A stretch of DNA of 64,000 nucleotides from NCBI GenBank assembly GCA_014650475.1, contig BMVA01000009.1, positions 186,001 to 250,000 of the forward strand. The letters are read 5' to 3'. Below, piece after piece: positions 33,790 to 43,773 of the stretch. Both the position numbers and the translations under genes were made by a program. The DNA comes from Streptomyces albogriseolus. Its GTDB lineage: Bacteria > Actinomycetota > Actinomycetes > Streptomycetales > Streptomycetaceae. The notes under the pieces were generated by a model. The model was not told where the DNA came from. It worked only from the letters and a program-made list of their open reading frames with translations, and made no database searches. Each line of letters begins with the position of its first letter. The first letter of the stretch is position 1.

Positions 33790-34830
33790 TTAGCGTCCGG
33801 TCTTGGGGTCGAAAGCGTCCCGGACGGAGTCTCCGAGAAGGTTGAAGGCGAGAACGAAGGTCACCAGCGCCACGCCCGGGAAGAACATGAACATCGGGTC
33901 CTGCTCGTACACGTCGGCGCCGACGGCGAACATCCGGCCCCAGTCGGGGGTCGGCTCGACGAAGCCGACACCGATGAACGAGAGGAAGGCGATGGTGAGG
34001 ATCGTGCTGGGGAGGATGTAGGTGGCCTGCACCAGGATCGGGGTGACGATGTTCGGCAGGATCTCCTTGCGCACGATGCGCCAGGGAGAAGCACCGGACA
34101 CCTTGGCCGCCTCCACGAACTCCCTCTCCGCCAGCGACAGTACGGAACTGCGCACCAGACGGGCCAGGCCCATCCAGCCGAGGAACCACATCACCAGGAT
34201 GATCGCCACGGCCCGCAGATAGGTGGGGGTCTCGTCCGCGGGAGAGACGAACATGGCGGTCACGACGGGCATGAAGGCGATGAAGAACAGCTGGCTCGGG
34301 AAGGCCAGGAAGAAGTCCGTGACCCGTCCCAGCCAGTAGTCCACCCGGCCGCCGAAGTACCCGCTGACCATGCCGATGATCACGCCCGTCACCACACACA
34401 GCGTGGTGACGACCACGGCCATGTAGAGCGAGGTCCGCATGCCGTAGAGCAGCATCGTGAACACGTCACGGCCGAGCTTGGGCTCCACGCCGAACCAGAA
34501 GTCGCCCGACATGCCGCCGAAGGAACCGGTCGGCATGGCGAAGTCGTCCAGGAGGAAGGGATACTCCGGCTCCTGGGCGTACAGCGTGTAGGGGTTCTTC
34601 CCGTAGAGCTTCGCGATGAGCGGGGCACAAGCGGCGACCACGAAGAAGAAAATCACTACGCACGCGGAGACGACCCCGGTACGGTCGCGCTTGAAGCGCT
34701 GCCACATCAACTGGCCGGGGGACCGACCCTCGGGCTGCTTCTCGCCCTTGGCGACTTCGTCGGCCGCCGTGAGCTCGGGGTCCAAGACAGCCGCGGACCC
34801 GGAGTCCTCGGCCTTAGTTGGACTGGTCAT
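33790..34830 (-). CDS. bldKA: BldK oligopeptide importer permease, OppC-like (first gene of the operon)
   Basis: A 346-residue permease. The N-terminal cytoplasmic region (TSPTKAEDSGSAAVLDPELT) precedes the first helix (VVSACVVIFFFVVAACAPLI) and a periplasmic OppC loop. The EAA loop is EFVEAAKVSGASPWRIVRKE, and it ends FNLLGDSVRDAFDPKTGR. Starting the operon with the C-type permease ahead of the binding protein distinguishes bldK from operon 1. ATG 34830 follows GGGGGAC. An unusually AT-rich leader lies upstream. Confidence 0.9.
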   Translation of the reverse strand: MTSPTKAEDSGSAAVLDPELTAADEVAKGEKQPEGRSPGQLMWQRFKRDRTGVVSACVVIFFFVVAACAPLIAKLYGKNPYTLYAQEPEYPFLLDDFAMPTGSFGGMSGDFWFGVEPKLGRDVFTMLLYGMRTSLYMAVVVTTLCVVTGVIIGMVSGYFGGRVDYWLGRVTDFFLAFPSQLFFIAFMPVVTAMFVSPADETPTYLRAVAIILVMWFLGWMGLARLVRSSVLSLAEREFVEAAKVSGASPWRIVRKEILPNIVTPILVQATYILPSTILTIAFLSFIGVGFVEPTPDWGRMFAVGADVYEQDPMFMFFPGVALVTFVLAFNLLGDSVRDAFDPKTGR

Positions 34831-35320
34831 CGTGTTCGTCCCCCGGGGGGTTGGAGAGTTGAGCGCAGCGCAGATACCGGCGGGTTCTGCGGTTTGGGGG
34901 AACTTTCGCCAAGAGAGTCAACGCGCGTCAAGGGCGTACGACATAGGGATCTCCCTACCGTCGTTTTTTTGAGGAAATATTGCAGAGATCGACACCTGCG
35001 CGCGCTTGACACCTCTGAATTGAATGCGGCAATCCGGACATTTGGTGCGCGTTTTTGGTTTACATGTCCGAAACCCGCATGCGGGATCACCGATATCCGA
35101 ACGAGATGTTGCGTTTGCCGGAAGCACGTGCAACCGCCCGGTGACGTCCCCCGCCCCCGGACGCCGGGCGTCCCGGACCCCGGCCCTCCGGCGCGCGCGG
35201 GCGTAGTGGCGGCGGCCCCGTACCATGGAGTCAGGCCGAGGCGTGTCCAGCCCGGCAGGGCCCTCGCACCACAGACGTCTGCGGCGGGCAACCTTCACCA
35301 CCTCCGGGAGTACGCCTTTC
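34831..35320. other. Divergent bldK/typA regulatory region with an AT-rich island
   Basis: About 490 bases without a convincing gene. Between roughly 34900 and 35110 GC is clearly below the surroundings and includes a run of seven T (34964-34970) and GGAAATATTGC. Plus-strand TTGACA at 35007-35012 is a good -35 for typA but lacks a clear -10. On the minus strand two TTGAC-type boxes (CCTTGACGCG and GTTGACTCTC, complement of about 34916-34934) may serve bldK. Open frames across it have no ribosome sites and poor codon bias. Confidence 0.45.
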
Positions 35321-37237
<1,917 letters not shown>

Positions 37238-37251
37238 TCACCGCACCGCGC

Positions 37252-37300
37252 ACGCGACGCGGCCCGGCGCCCCTGATGGGGGCGCCGGGCCGCGTCGCGT
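37252..37300. terminator. Very strong bidirectional terminator
   Basis: A perfect 22-bp stem (37252-37273 with 37279-37300) around a 5-base loop, containing CGGCCCGGCGCCCC on the left arm, lies between convergent typA and the lipoprotein gene. Confidence 0.85.
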
Positions 37301-37318
37301 TTCCGGGCGGGCCGGTGG

Positions 37319-39556
37319 TCAGCTCCCGGAGGACGACTCACCGCTCTTCGCCCCCGGGGACCCCTCCGATCCCTGCGCCGACTTCTTCAGGAAACCCATG
37401 TCCTCGTAGACGGGGGTGGCGAAGCCGAAGGCGCCGGCGTTGGCGAGGTTCTCGCGGGCCGCGACGAGCTGCGGGCGCTGGTAGAGGGGGATGGAGCCGG
37501 CCGCCGCCCAGATCCGGGAGTCGGCCTTGCGGATCAGCTCGCGCCGCTCGGAGTCGTCGAGGGTGGCGATGGCCTGGTCGAAGAGCTGGTCGACCTGGTC
37601 GGTGCCGACCCGCGTCCAGTTCTGCTCCACGTTCAGCGAGCCGTCGGCGGCCGGGACCGGCTTGGAGTAGACCGGGCGGGCGTCGGTGGCGGGGAAGGCG
37701 GTGGCGGGCCAGGAGTAGAGGGCCAGGTCGAAGTCGCCGGACGCGATGTGGTCCTTGAAGTAGCTGTCGTTGTCGACCTTGGAGACGTCGGTGCGGATGC
37801 CGATCCTCTCGAGCATCTTCGCGATCCGGCCGGCCACGGTCTCCAGCGTCTTGGAGCCCGGCCCCGACGGCAGCACGAACCGCAGCACCAGCGCCTTGCC
37901 GTCCTTGGCGACCGGGGCGGTGTCGGCGCGGGCCGGGGCCGCGGTGCCCTTGGGGGCGTAGGCCCCGGCGGGGGTGCCGCCCTGCTTCAGCCGGCCGGTG
38001 CCGGTGCCGGAGTCGTGCGGGGCCTTGCCGTCGCCGTCGTTCTTGCCGTCGTCCTCGCCGACGATGTACGTGCCGTCGCCGCCGTCGCCGTCGCCGCCGC
38101 CCCCGGAGCCGCCGGACTCGTCCTTGTCGGCCTCGGAGCCGGCCGCCTCCTCGCCCTCGTCCTTCTTCGCGTCCTTCTTCTCCTCCTTTTCCTCCTCCAC
38201 CGGGCCGCCCGGCACCCACCCGGCGTCCGAGAGAAGCGCCCGGGCCTCCTTGGCGTCCGGCTTGCCGAGGGCGCCGCTGCCGTCGGCGTAGGCGGCCTGG
38301 CCGGACAGCGCGAGGTGGCTGCCGACGGGCTCGGCGGGCAGGCCGAGCGGTTTCAGCACGGCCCCGGCGATGTCCTCGCGGTCCAGGGCGCGGGCCACGG
38401 CGCGGCGGACCCGCTCGTCGGACAGGGGGCCCTCGGCGCCGTTCAGGGCGAGCTGGGTGTACACGGGCTCCAGCGACTTGCGCACCTCGAAGCCGCCGAG
38501 CGCCTTCTGCTGCCGGGCGTACTTCTCGGCCTTCTCGCGCAGCTTCTCGCGGGCGGAGATCTCCTCGTCGGCCGCGTCCTCGTCGGAGCCGTTGGCGACC
38601 GCCCAGGAGCGCAGCGCGTCCGCGGCGGAGCGGTCGGCCTCGGGGCCCATCAGGGGCGTGTTCCCGTCCTGCGGCAGGGCGGCGACCGTGACGCGCCGGG
38701 CGGCCTCGGGATCGATCTCGGCCAGGTCGAGGGTGCCGTCGCTGAGCGCGGAGACGCGCTTGTCGTGCGGCACGGCGCGCAGCACGATCTTCTGCAGCTT
38801 GGCGGACCTGCCCCACCAGCGCGGATTGCGGGCGAGGACGACCTCGTCCTCCTCGGTGTCCATCGTGTCCACCGTGAACGGCCCGGCGGTGACCTTGAGC
38901 TTCTTGCGCGCCCCGTCGTTGAAGGAGTCCGGGGTGCCCATGACCTCCTTGGGGTAGAGGGGGCTGAACAGCGACTTCCAGTCGGCGTAGGGGCGGCTGA
39001 AGGTGACCTTGACCTCGAGGTCGTTCTTGCCCCGCTCGACCTTCTCGATGCGGTCGTAGCCGGCGTTGCGGGCGGTCCAGTAGGCGGTGTCCTTGCCGGA
39101 CAGGGCGCGCCACTGGGCCGCGAAGTCGGCGGCGCCGATCTCCCGGCCGTCGCTCCAGACGGCCTGCTGGGCGAGCCGGTAGACGACCACCTGCTTGGGC
39201 TCGGTGTCGACGACCTCGGCGGAGGCCAGGTAGTCGGGGTTGCGCACGGCCCGGCCCCGGCCGTCCGTGCGGTACATCGACGGCAGGACGGCCTCGGCGA
39301 TCCGGGCGGTGGTGGTGTCGGCGTCGGCCTGGAAGGTGTTCAGGGTGTCCGGGACGGTGTCCACGGCCCAGCGCAGGGTCCCGCCGTCGGCGATGTCGGA
39401 CCGGTCGGCGCCCGCGACGTCCGCGCCCGCGAGGGGCTTGCCCGCGTGGTCATCGGAGGAGCCGCATCCGGCCAGGGCGGGCACCGTGAGCATGCCGGCG
39501 GTGAGGAAGGCGACCGAGCGCAGGACAGCGCGCGGGCCGATGCCGTCGTGGGACAT
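37319..39556 (-). CDS. Orphan SBP-family-5 lipoprotein, LpqW-like
   Basis: A 745-residue lipoprotein: signal RSVAFLTAGMLTVPALAGC, lipid Cys at about residue 31, then an SBP-family-5 fold (GGTLRWAVDTVPDTLNTFQA near the start, DERVRRAVARALDREDIAGA centrally). At about residues 450-545 there is a low-complexity acidic and glycine-rich insert (EEEKEEKKDAKKDEGEEAAG, SGGSGGGGDGDGGDG). No permease or ATPase genes are adjacent. Position next to typA matches M. tuberculosis lpqW, a binding-protein fold without a transporter that regulates mannolipid biosynthesis. ATG 39556 follows GGAGGTATCC. Ligand and role in Streptomyces are unknown. Confidence 0.8.
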   Translation of the reverse strand: MSHDGIGPRAVLRSVAFLTAGMLTVPALAGCGSSDDHAGKPLAGADVAGADRSDIADGGTLRWAVDTVPDTLNTFQADADTTTARIAEAVLPSMYRTDGRGRAVRNPDYLASAEVVDTEPKQVVVYRLAQQAVWSDGREIGAADFAAQWRALSGKDTAYWTARNAGYDRIEKVERGKNDLEVKVTFSRPYADWKSLFSPLYPKEVMGTPDSFNDGARKKLKVTAGPFTVDTMDTEEDEVVLARNPRWWGRSAKLQKIVLRAVPHDKRVSALSDGTLDLAEIDPEAARRVTVAALPQDGNTPLMGPEADRSAADALRSWAVANGSDEDAADEEISAREKLREKAEKYARQQKALGGFEVRKSLEPVYTQLALNGAEGPLSDERVRRAVARALDREDIAGAVLKPLGLPAEPVGSHLALSGQAAYADGSGALGKPDAKEARALLSDAGWVPGGPVEEEKEEKKDAKKDEGEEAAGSEADKDESGGSGGGGDGDGGDGTYIVGEDDGKNDGDGKAPHDSGTGTGRLKQGGTPAGAYAPKGTAAPARADTAPVAKDGKALVLRFVLPSGPGSKTLETVAGRIAKMLERIGIRTDVSKVDNDSYFKDHIASGDFDLALYSWPATAFPATDARPVYSKPVPAADGSLNVEQNWTRVGTDQVDQLFDQAIATLDDSERRELIRKADSRIWAAAGSIPLYQRPQLVAARENLANAGAFGFATPVYEDMGFLKKSAQGSEGSPGAKSGESSSGS

Positions 39557-39866
39557 CTCTGGATACCTCCGGAAAGCCGCGGGCTGGTGATCACACTTGG
39601 TATGGGGCGTTCATCCGATGTATGCGGCCCACTGAAGAGGAAAGGGTTCTGCGATCCCGGGCGACACGGCGGCCACGGGCGCCAAGCCCACCCGTGCGGC
39701 GCAACGCACCCGGCGCCACGCGGCTTCGCACCGGACGATGCATCCATGCGCCTCGGCCAATCGATGCACATCCCTTCCCAGCGCAAGGTGTGACGCGCAA
39801 CACTCGCAGGCGCATGACCGTTGCACCGCCTTGGGCCAGAAGGACCCGTGGAAGTGAGGTCACGTC
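39557..39866. other. Divergent promoter region between the LpqW-like gene and the sdh operon
   Basis: About 310 bases with no supported gene. It contains two near-copies of an ATCGATGCA-like element (around 39736 and 39761). No promoter hexamers are strong enough to name. Confidence 0.35.
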
Positions 39867-40160
39867 ATGTCCGTGCACGATGAACTGACGACCGTCCAGC
39901 GCTGCCTCGACGACCTGGTGAGGTCGGTGGGGCGGCTGGAGAAGCAGCTGGGCAGCGGCAGTCTGGAGATCCGCCGCGTCCGCTCCGACACCAACCACCT
40001 GCGCGAGAGCCTCGCGCTGCTCCGGGAGACCGCCGTCGCCGCGGCGGGCCCGGCCCAGCGGCCCGACCTCGTGACCATCTCCGACGCCCCCTACGACCCG
40101 TCGCTGTGGGTGGACACCGACGACGAGGGTCTCGGCGCCCGCGACCGCCACGCCCCCTGA
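39867..40160 (+). CDS. Small coiled-coil protein preceding sdhCAB
   Basis: A 97-residue hydrophilic protein starting at ATG 39867 after AGTGAGGT. The first ~65 residues form heptad-type helices (LTTVQRCLDDLVRSVGRLEK, then RVRSDTNHLRESLALLRETA). The acidic tail reads SDAPYDPSLWVDTDDEG. No known domain. It is co-directional with sdhC and 61 bases before it, so it probably belongs to the same transcript. A small hypothetical gene in this slot also precedes some type-1 actinobacterial Sdh operons. Confidence 0.75.
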   Translation: MSVHDELTTVQRCLDDLVRSVGRLEKQLGSGSLEIRRVRSDTNHLRESLALLRETAVAAAGPAQRPDLVTISDAPYDPSLWVDTDDEGLGARDRHAP

Positions 40161-40221
40161 CCCCCGCCCGACCGCCGCCCCGCCGACCTGGCACCCCCCG
40201 ACCCCTACCGGAGTGGACGAC

Positions 40222-41055
40222 GTGGCCACTGGTACGGAACCCCCTGCGACCGAACCCGAGCGCCGCGGCGGCGTGAGATCCGGCACGCGCGCCGCGATCT
40301 CCGCCCCGCACCTGCGGACCGACCGCTGGTGGCTGGCCCCGGCCGCCACCGCGGCCGGACTGCTCGCCTTCGTCGTCTACTCGACCTGGCGGGCCTTCGC
40401 AGGCGCGGACTACTACGCGGCGCCGTACGTGTCGCCGTTCTACTCGCCGTGCCTCGCGGAGAACTGCGAGCCGATGCGCGGCGGCCCGAACTGGGAACTC
40501 TTCGGCGGCTGGTGGGGCATCTCGCCGGCGATCATCATCCTGATCTTCCCGCTCGGCTTCCGGCTGACCTGCTACTACTACCGCAAGGCCTACTACCGGA
40601 GCTTCTGGGCGTCCCCGCCGGCCTGCGCGGTCGCCGAACCGCACGGGAAGTACACCGGCGAGACCCGCTTCCCGCTGATCCTGCAGAACGTCCACCGGTA
40701 CTTCTTCTACGCGGCGCTGCTGGTCGCCTGCGTGCTGAGCTGGGACACCGTGCTCGCCTTCCGCGACGAGAACTACGCGTGGGGCCACATGGGGCTCGGC
40801 ACCCTGGTGTTCCTGGTCAACATCGTCCTGATCTGGGCGTACACCGTCTCCTGCCACTCCTGCCGGCACATCGTCGGCGGCAAGCTGAAGCACTTCTCGA
40901 AGCATCCGGTGCGCTACCGGATGTGGCAGTGGGTGAGCCGGCTGAACGCCCGGCACATGCAGCTCGCCTGGGCCTCGCTGCTCAGCGTGGCGCTCGCCGA
41001 CTTCTACGTCTACCTCGTCGCGTCCGGTGTCTTCGACGATCCGCGCTTCTTCTAG
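40222..41055 (+). CDS. sdhC: Succinate dehydrogenase membrane subunit (single-subunit actinobacterial type)
   Basis: A 277-residue protein with five or so membrane helices (LAPAATAAGLLAFVVYSTWR; GISPAIIILIFPLGFRLTCY; FFYAALLVACVLSW; GLGTLVFLVNIVLIWAYTVS; LAWASLLSVALADFYVYLVA). His residues in LQNVHRYFFYA and AWGHMGLG are candidate haem ligands. It belongs to the one-membrane-subunit type, as in mycobacterial Sdh1, rather than SdhC+SdhD. GTG 40222 is preferred to GTG 40213 because GGAG then has correct spacing. A CHSCRH motif lies in the cytoplasmic loop. Confidence 0.87.
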   Translation: MATGTEPPATEPERRGGVRSGTRAAISAPHLRTDRWWLAPAATAAGLLAFVVYSTWRAFAGADYYAAPYVSPFYSPCLAENCEPMRGGPNWELFGGWWGISPAIIILIFPLGFRLTCYYYRKAYYRSFWASPPACAVAEPHGKYTGETRFPLILQNVHRYFFYAALLVACVLSWDTVLAFRDENYAWGHMGLGTLVFLVNIVLIWAYTVSCHSCRHIVGGKLKHFSKHPVRYRMWQWVSRLNARHMQLAWASLLSVALADFYVYLVASGVFDDPRFF

Positions 41056-41070
41056 CTGGGGGCCTTATTC

Positions 41071-43005
41071 ATGTCCGTGGTCGACCGACAGGAGTGGGAC
41101 GTCGTCGTGGTCGGGGCCGGCGGCGCCGGTCTGCGCGCCGCGATCGAGGCGCGCGAGCGGGGCGCCCGTACGGCCGTGATCTGCAAGTCGCTGTTCGGCA
41201 AGGCGCACACCGTGATGGCGGAGGGCGGCATCGCGGCGGCGATGGGCAACGTCAACTCCGGCGACAACTGGCAGGTGCACTTCCGCGACACCATGCGCGG
41301 CGGGAAGTTCCTCAACCAGTGGCGGATGGCCGAGCTGCACGCCCAGGAGGCGCCCGCCCGGGTATGGGAGCTGGAGACCTGGGGCGCGCTGTTCGACCGG
41401 ACGCAGGACGGCCGGATCTCCCAGCGCAACTTCGGCGGCCACGAGTACCCGCGCCTGGCGCACGTCGGCGACCGCACCGGCCTGGAGCTGATCCGCACCC
41501 TCCAGCAGAAGATCGTCGCCCTCCAGCAGGAGGACCACGCCGAGACCGGCGACCACGAGTCCCGGCTGAAGGTCTTCCAGGAGTGCACGGTCACCCGGGT
41601 GCTGAAGGACGGCGACGAGGTCAGCGGGGTCTTCGGCTACGAACGCGAGTCCGGCCGCTTCTTCGTCCTGGAGGCGCCTGCGGTGGTGATCGCCACCGGC
41701 GGCATCGGCAAGTCCTTCAAGGTCACCTCGAACTCGTGGGAGTACACGGGTGACGGGCACGCGCTGGCGCTGCTCGCGGGCGCGCCGCTGCTCAACATGG
41801 AGTTCGTGCAGTTCCACCCCACGGGGATGGTCTGGCCGCCGTCGGTGAAGGGCATCCTCGTCACCGAGTCGGTGCGCGGCGACGGCGGGGTGCTGCGCAA
41901 CTCCGAGGGCAAGCGGTTCATGTTCGACTACGTCCCGGACGTCTTCAAGGAGAAGTACGCGCAGTCCGAGGAGGAGGCGGACCGCTGGTACGACGACCCG
42001 GACCACAACCGCCGCCCGCCCGAGCTGCTCCCCCGCGACGAGGTCGCCCGCGCCATCAACGCCGAGGTCAAGGCGGGCCGCGGCTCCCCGCACGGCGGGG
42101 TGTTCCTGGACGTGTCCACGCGGATGCCGGCGGAGGTGATCAAGCGCCGGCTGCCGTCGATGTACCACCAGTTCAAGGAGCTGGCGGACGTCGACATCAC
42201 GGCCGAGCCGATGGAGGTCGGCCCGACCTGCCACTACGTGATGGGCGGCATCGCGGTCGACTCCGACTCGGCGGCGGCTCGCGGGGTGCCGGGGCTGTTC
42301 GCGGCCGGTGAGGTCGCGGGCGGCATGCACGGTTCCAACCGGCTGGGCGGCAACTCGCTGTCCGACCTGCTGGTCTTCGGCCGCCGGGCGGGCCGGCACG
42401 CGGCGGACCACGCGAGCACCCGGGCCGGGGCGCGGCCCCGCGCGGACGAGGCCCAGGTCGACGCGGCGGCGGCCGAGGCGCTGCGCCCCTTCTCCGCGGA
42501 GGGCGAGGAGCCGGCCGACGGCCCGCCGGAGAACCCGTACACGCTGCACCAGGAGCTCCAGCAGACGATGAACGACCTGGTCGGCATCATCCGCCGGGAG
42601 CACGAGATGCGGCAGGCCCTGCAGAGGCTCGCCGAGCTGCGGGCGCGGGCCCGGCGCGCGGGAGTGGAGGGCCACCGGCAGTTCAACCCGGGCTGGCACC
42701 TCGCGCTGGACCTGCGGAACATGCTGCTGGTCAGCGAGTGCGTGGCCCGCGCGGCGCTGGAGCGCACCGAGTCGCGGGGCGGCCACACCCGCGAGGACCA
42801 CGCCGCCATGGACCGCGCCTGGCGCAACGTCAACCTGCTGTGCGCGCTGACCGACCCCAGCGGTGGTCTCGCCGCCACCGACGCGGTGCGCGGGCAGATC
42901 ACCCTGACCCGTGAGACCACCGAACCCATCCGCCCCGACCTGCTGGCCCTCTTCGAGAAGGACGAGCTGGTCAAGTACCTGGCCGAAGAGGAGCTCTACG
43001 AGTGA
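41071..43005 (+). CDS. sdhA: Succinate dehydrogenase/fumarate reductase flavoprotein subunit
   Basis: The 644-residue flavoprotein has the FAD-binding motif VVVVGAGGAGLRAAIEARER, the covalent-FAD His in KAHTVMAEGGIAAAMGN, the substrate-domain segments QFHPTGMVWPPSVKGILVTE and RGDGGVLRN, and the catalytic-site SNRLGGNSLSDLLVFGRRAG. It oxidises succinate to fumarate. Its stop overlaps the GTG of sdhB (GTGA) and it begins 15 bases after sdhC, so the three genes form a tight operon. Confidence 0.95.
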   Translation: MSVVDRQEWDVVVVGAGGAGLRAAIEARERGARTAVICKSLFGKAHTVMAEGGIAAAMGNVNSGDNWQVHFRDTMRGGKFLNQWRMAELHAQEAPARVWELETWGALFDRTQDGRISQRNFGGHEYPRLAHVGDRTGLELIRTLQQKIVALQQEDHAETGDHESRLKVFQECTVTRVLKDGDEVSGVFGYERESGRFFVLEAPAVVIATGGIGKSFKVTSNSWEYTGDGHALALLAGAPLLNMEFVQFHPTGMVWPPSVKGILVTESVRGDGGVLRNSEGKRFMFDYVPDVFKEKYAQSEEEADRWYDDPDHNRRPPELLPRDEVARAINAEVKAGRGSPHGGVFLDVSTRMPAEVIKRRLPSMYHQFKELADVDITAEPMEVGPTCHYVMGGIAVDSDSAAARGVPGLFAAGEVAGGMHGSNRLGGNSLSDLLVFGRRAGRHAADHASTRAGARPRADEAQVDAAAAEALRPFSAEGEEPADGPPENPYTLHQELQQTMNDLVGIIRREHEMRQALQRLAELRARARRAGVEGHRQFNPGWHLALDLRNMLLVSECVARAALERTESRGGHTREDHAAMDRAWRNVNLLCALTDPSGGLAATDAVRGQITLTRETTEPIRPDLLALFEKDELVKYLAEEELYE

Positions 43006-43769
43006 GCAGCTACGAGGCCCGCTTCAAGGTGTGGCGCGGGGACGTCGACGGAGGCGGCCTGGAGGACTTCCGCGTCGAGGTGAACGACGGCGAGGTGGTC
43101 CTCGACATCGTCCACCGGCTCCAGGCCACCCAGGCCCCCGACCTCGCCGTGCGCTGGAACTGCAAGGCCGGCAAGTGCGGTTCGTGCTCGGCGGAGATCA
43201 ACGGGCGCCCCCGGCTGATGTGCATGACGCGCATGTCGGTGTTCGACCGCGAGGAGACGGTCACCGTGACCCCGCTGCGGGCGTTCCCGGTGATCCGGGA
43301 CCTGGTGACGGACGTCGGCTTCAACTACACCAAGGCGCGCCAGATCCCGGCGTTCGTGCCGCCGGCCGGGGTGGGTCCGGGCGAGTACCGGATGATGCAG
43401 GAGGACGTGGACCGCTCGCAGGAGTTCCGCAAGTGCATCGAGTGCTTCCTGTGCCAGGACGTCTGCCATGTGGTCCGCGACCACGAGGAGAACAAACCGG
43501 CGTTCGCCGGTCCGCGCTTCCTGATGCGGGTCGCCGAGCTGGACATGCACCCGCTGGACGCCGCCGAGGAGTCCGGCCTGGACCGCAAGCGCACGGCCCA
43601 GGACGAACACGGCCTCGGCTACTGCAACATCACCAAGTGCTGCACGGAGGTCTGCCCCGAGGGCATCAAGATCACGGACAACGCGCTGATCCCCATGAAG
43701 GAGCGCGGGGTGGACCGCAAGTACGACCCCCTGGTGTGGCTGGGCGACAAGATCCGCCGCCGGTCCTGA
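43002..43769 (+). CDS. sdhB: Succinate dehydrogenase iron-sulphur subunit
   Basis: The 255-residue protein has the [2Fe-2S] motif CKAGKCGSCSAEINGRPRLMC (in two parts: CKAGKCGSC, then C after 11 residues). The second set is CIECFLCQDVCH and the third CNITKCCTEVCPEGI, giving the [4Fe-4S] and [3Fe-4S] centres. It passes electrons from FAD to the membrane quinone site. It is coupled to sdhA by a GTGA overlap. Its end is only 4 bases from the end of the convergent GH18-like gene, with no room for a shared terminator. Confidence 0.95.
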   Translation: MSSYEARFKVWRGDVDGGGLEDFRVEVNDGEVVLDIVHRLQATQAPDLAVRWNCKAGKCGSCSAEINGRPRLMCMTRMSVFDREETVTVTPLRAFPVIRDLVTDVGFNYTKARQIPAFVPPAGVGPGEYRMMQEDVDRSQEFRKCIECFLCQDVCHVVRDHEENKPAFAGPRFLMRVAELDMHPLDAAEESGLDRKRTAQDEHGLGYCNITKCCTEVCPEGIKITDNALIPMKERGVDRKYDPLVWLGDKIRRRS

Positions 43770-43773
43770 CGGG

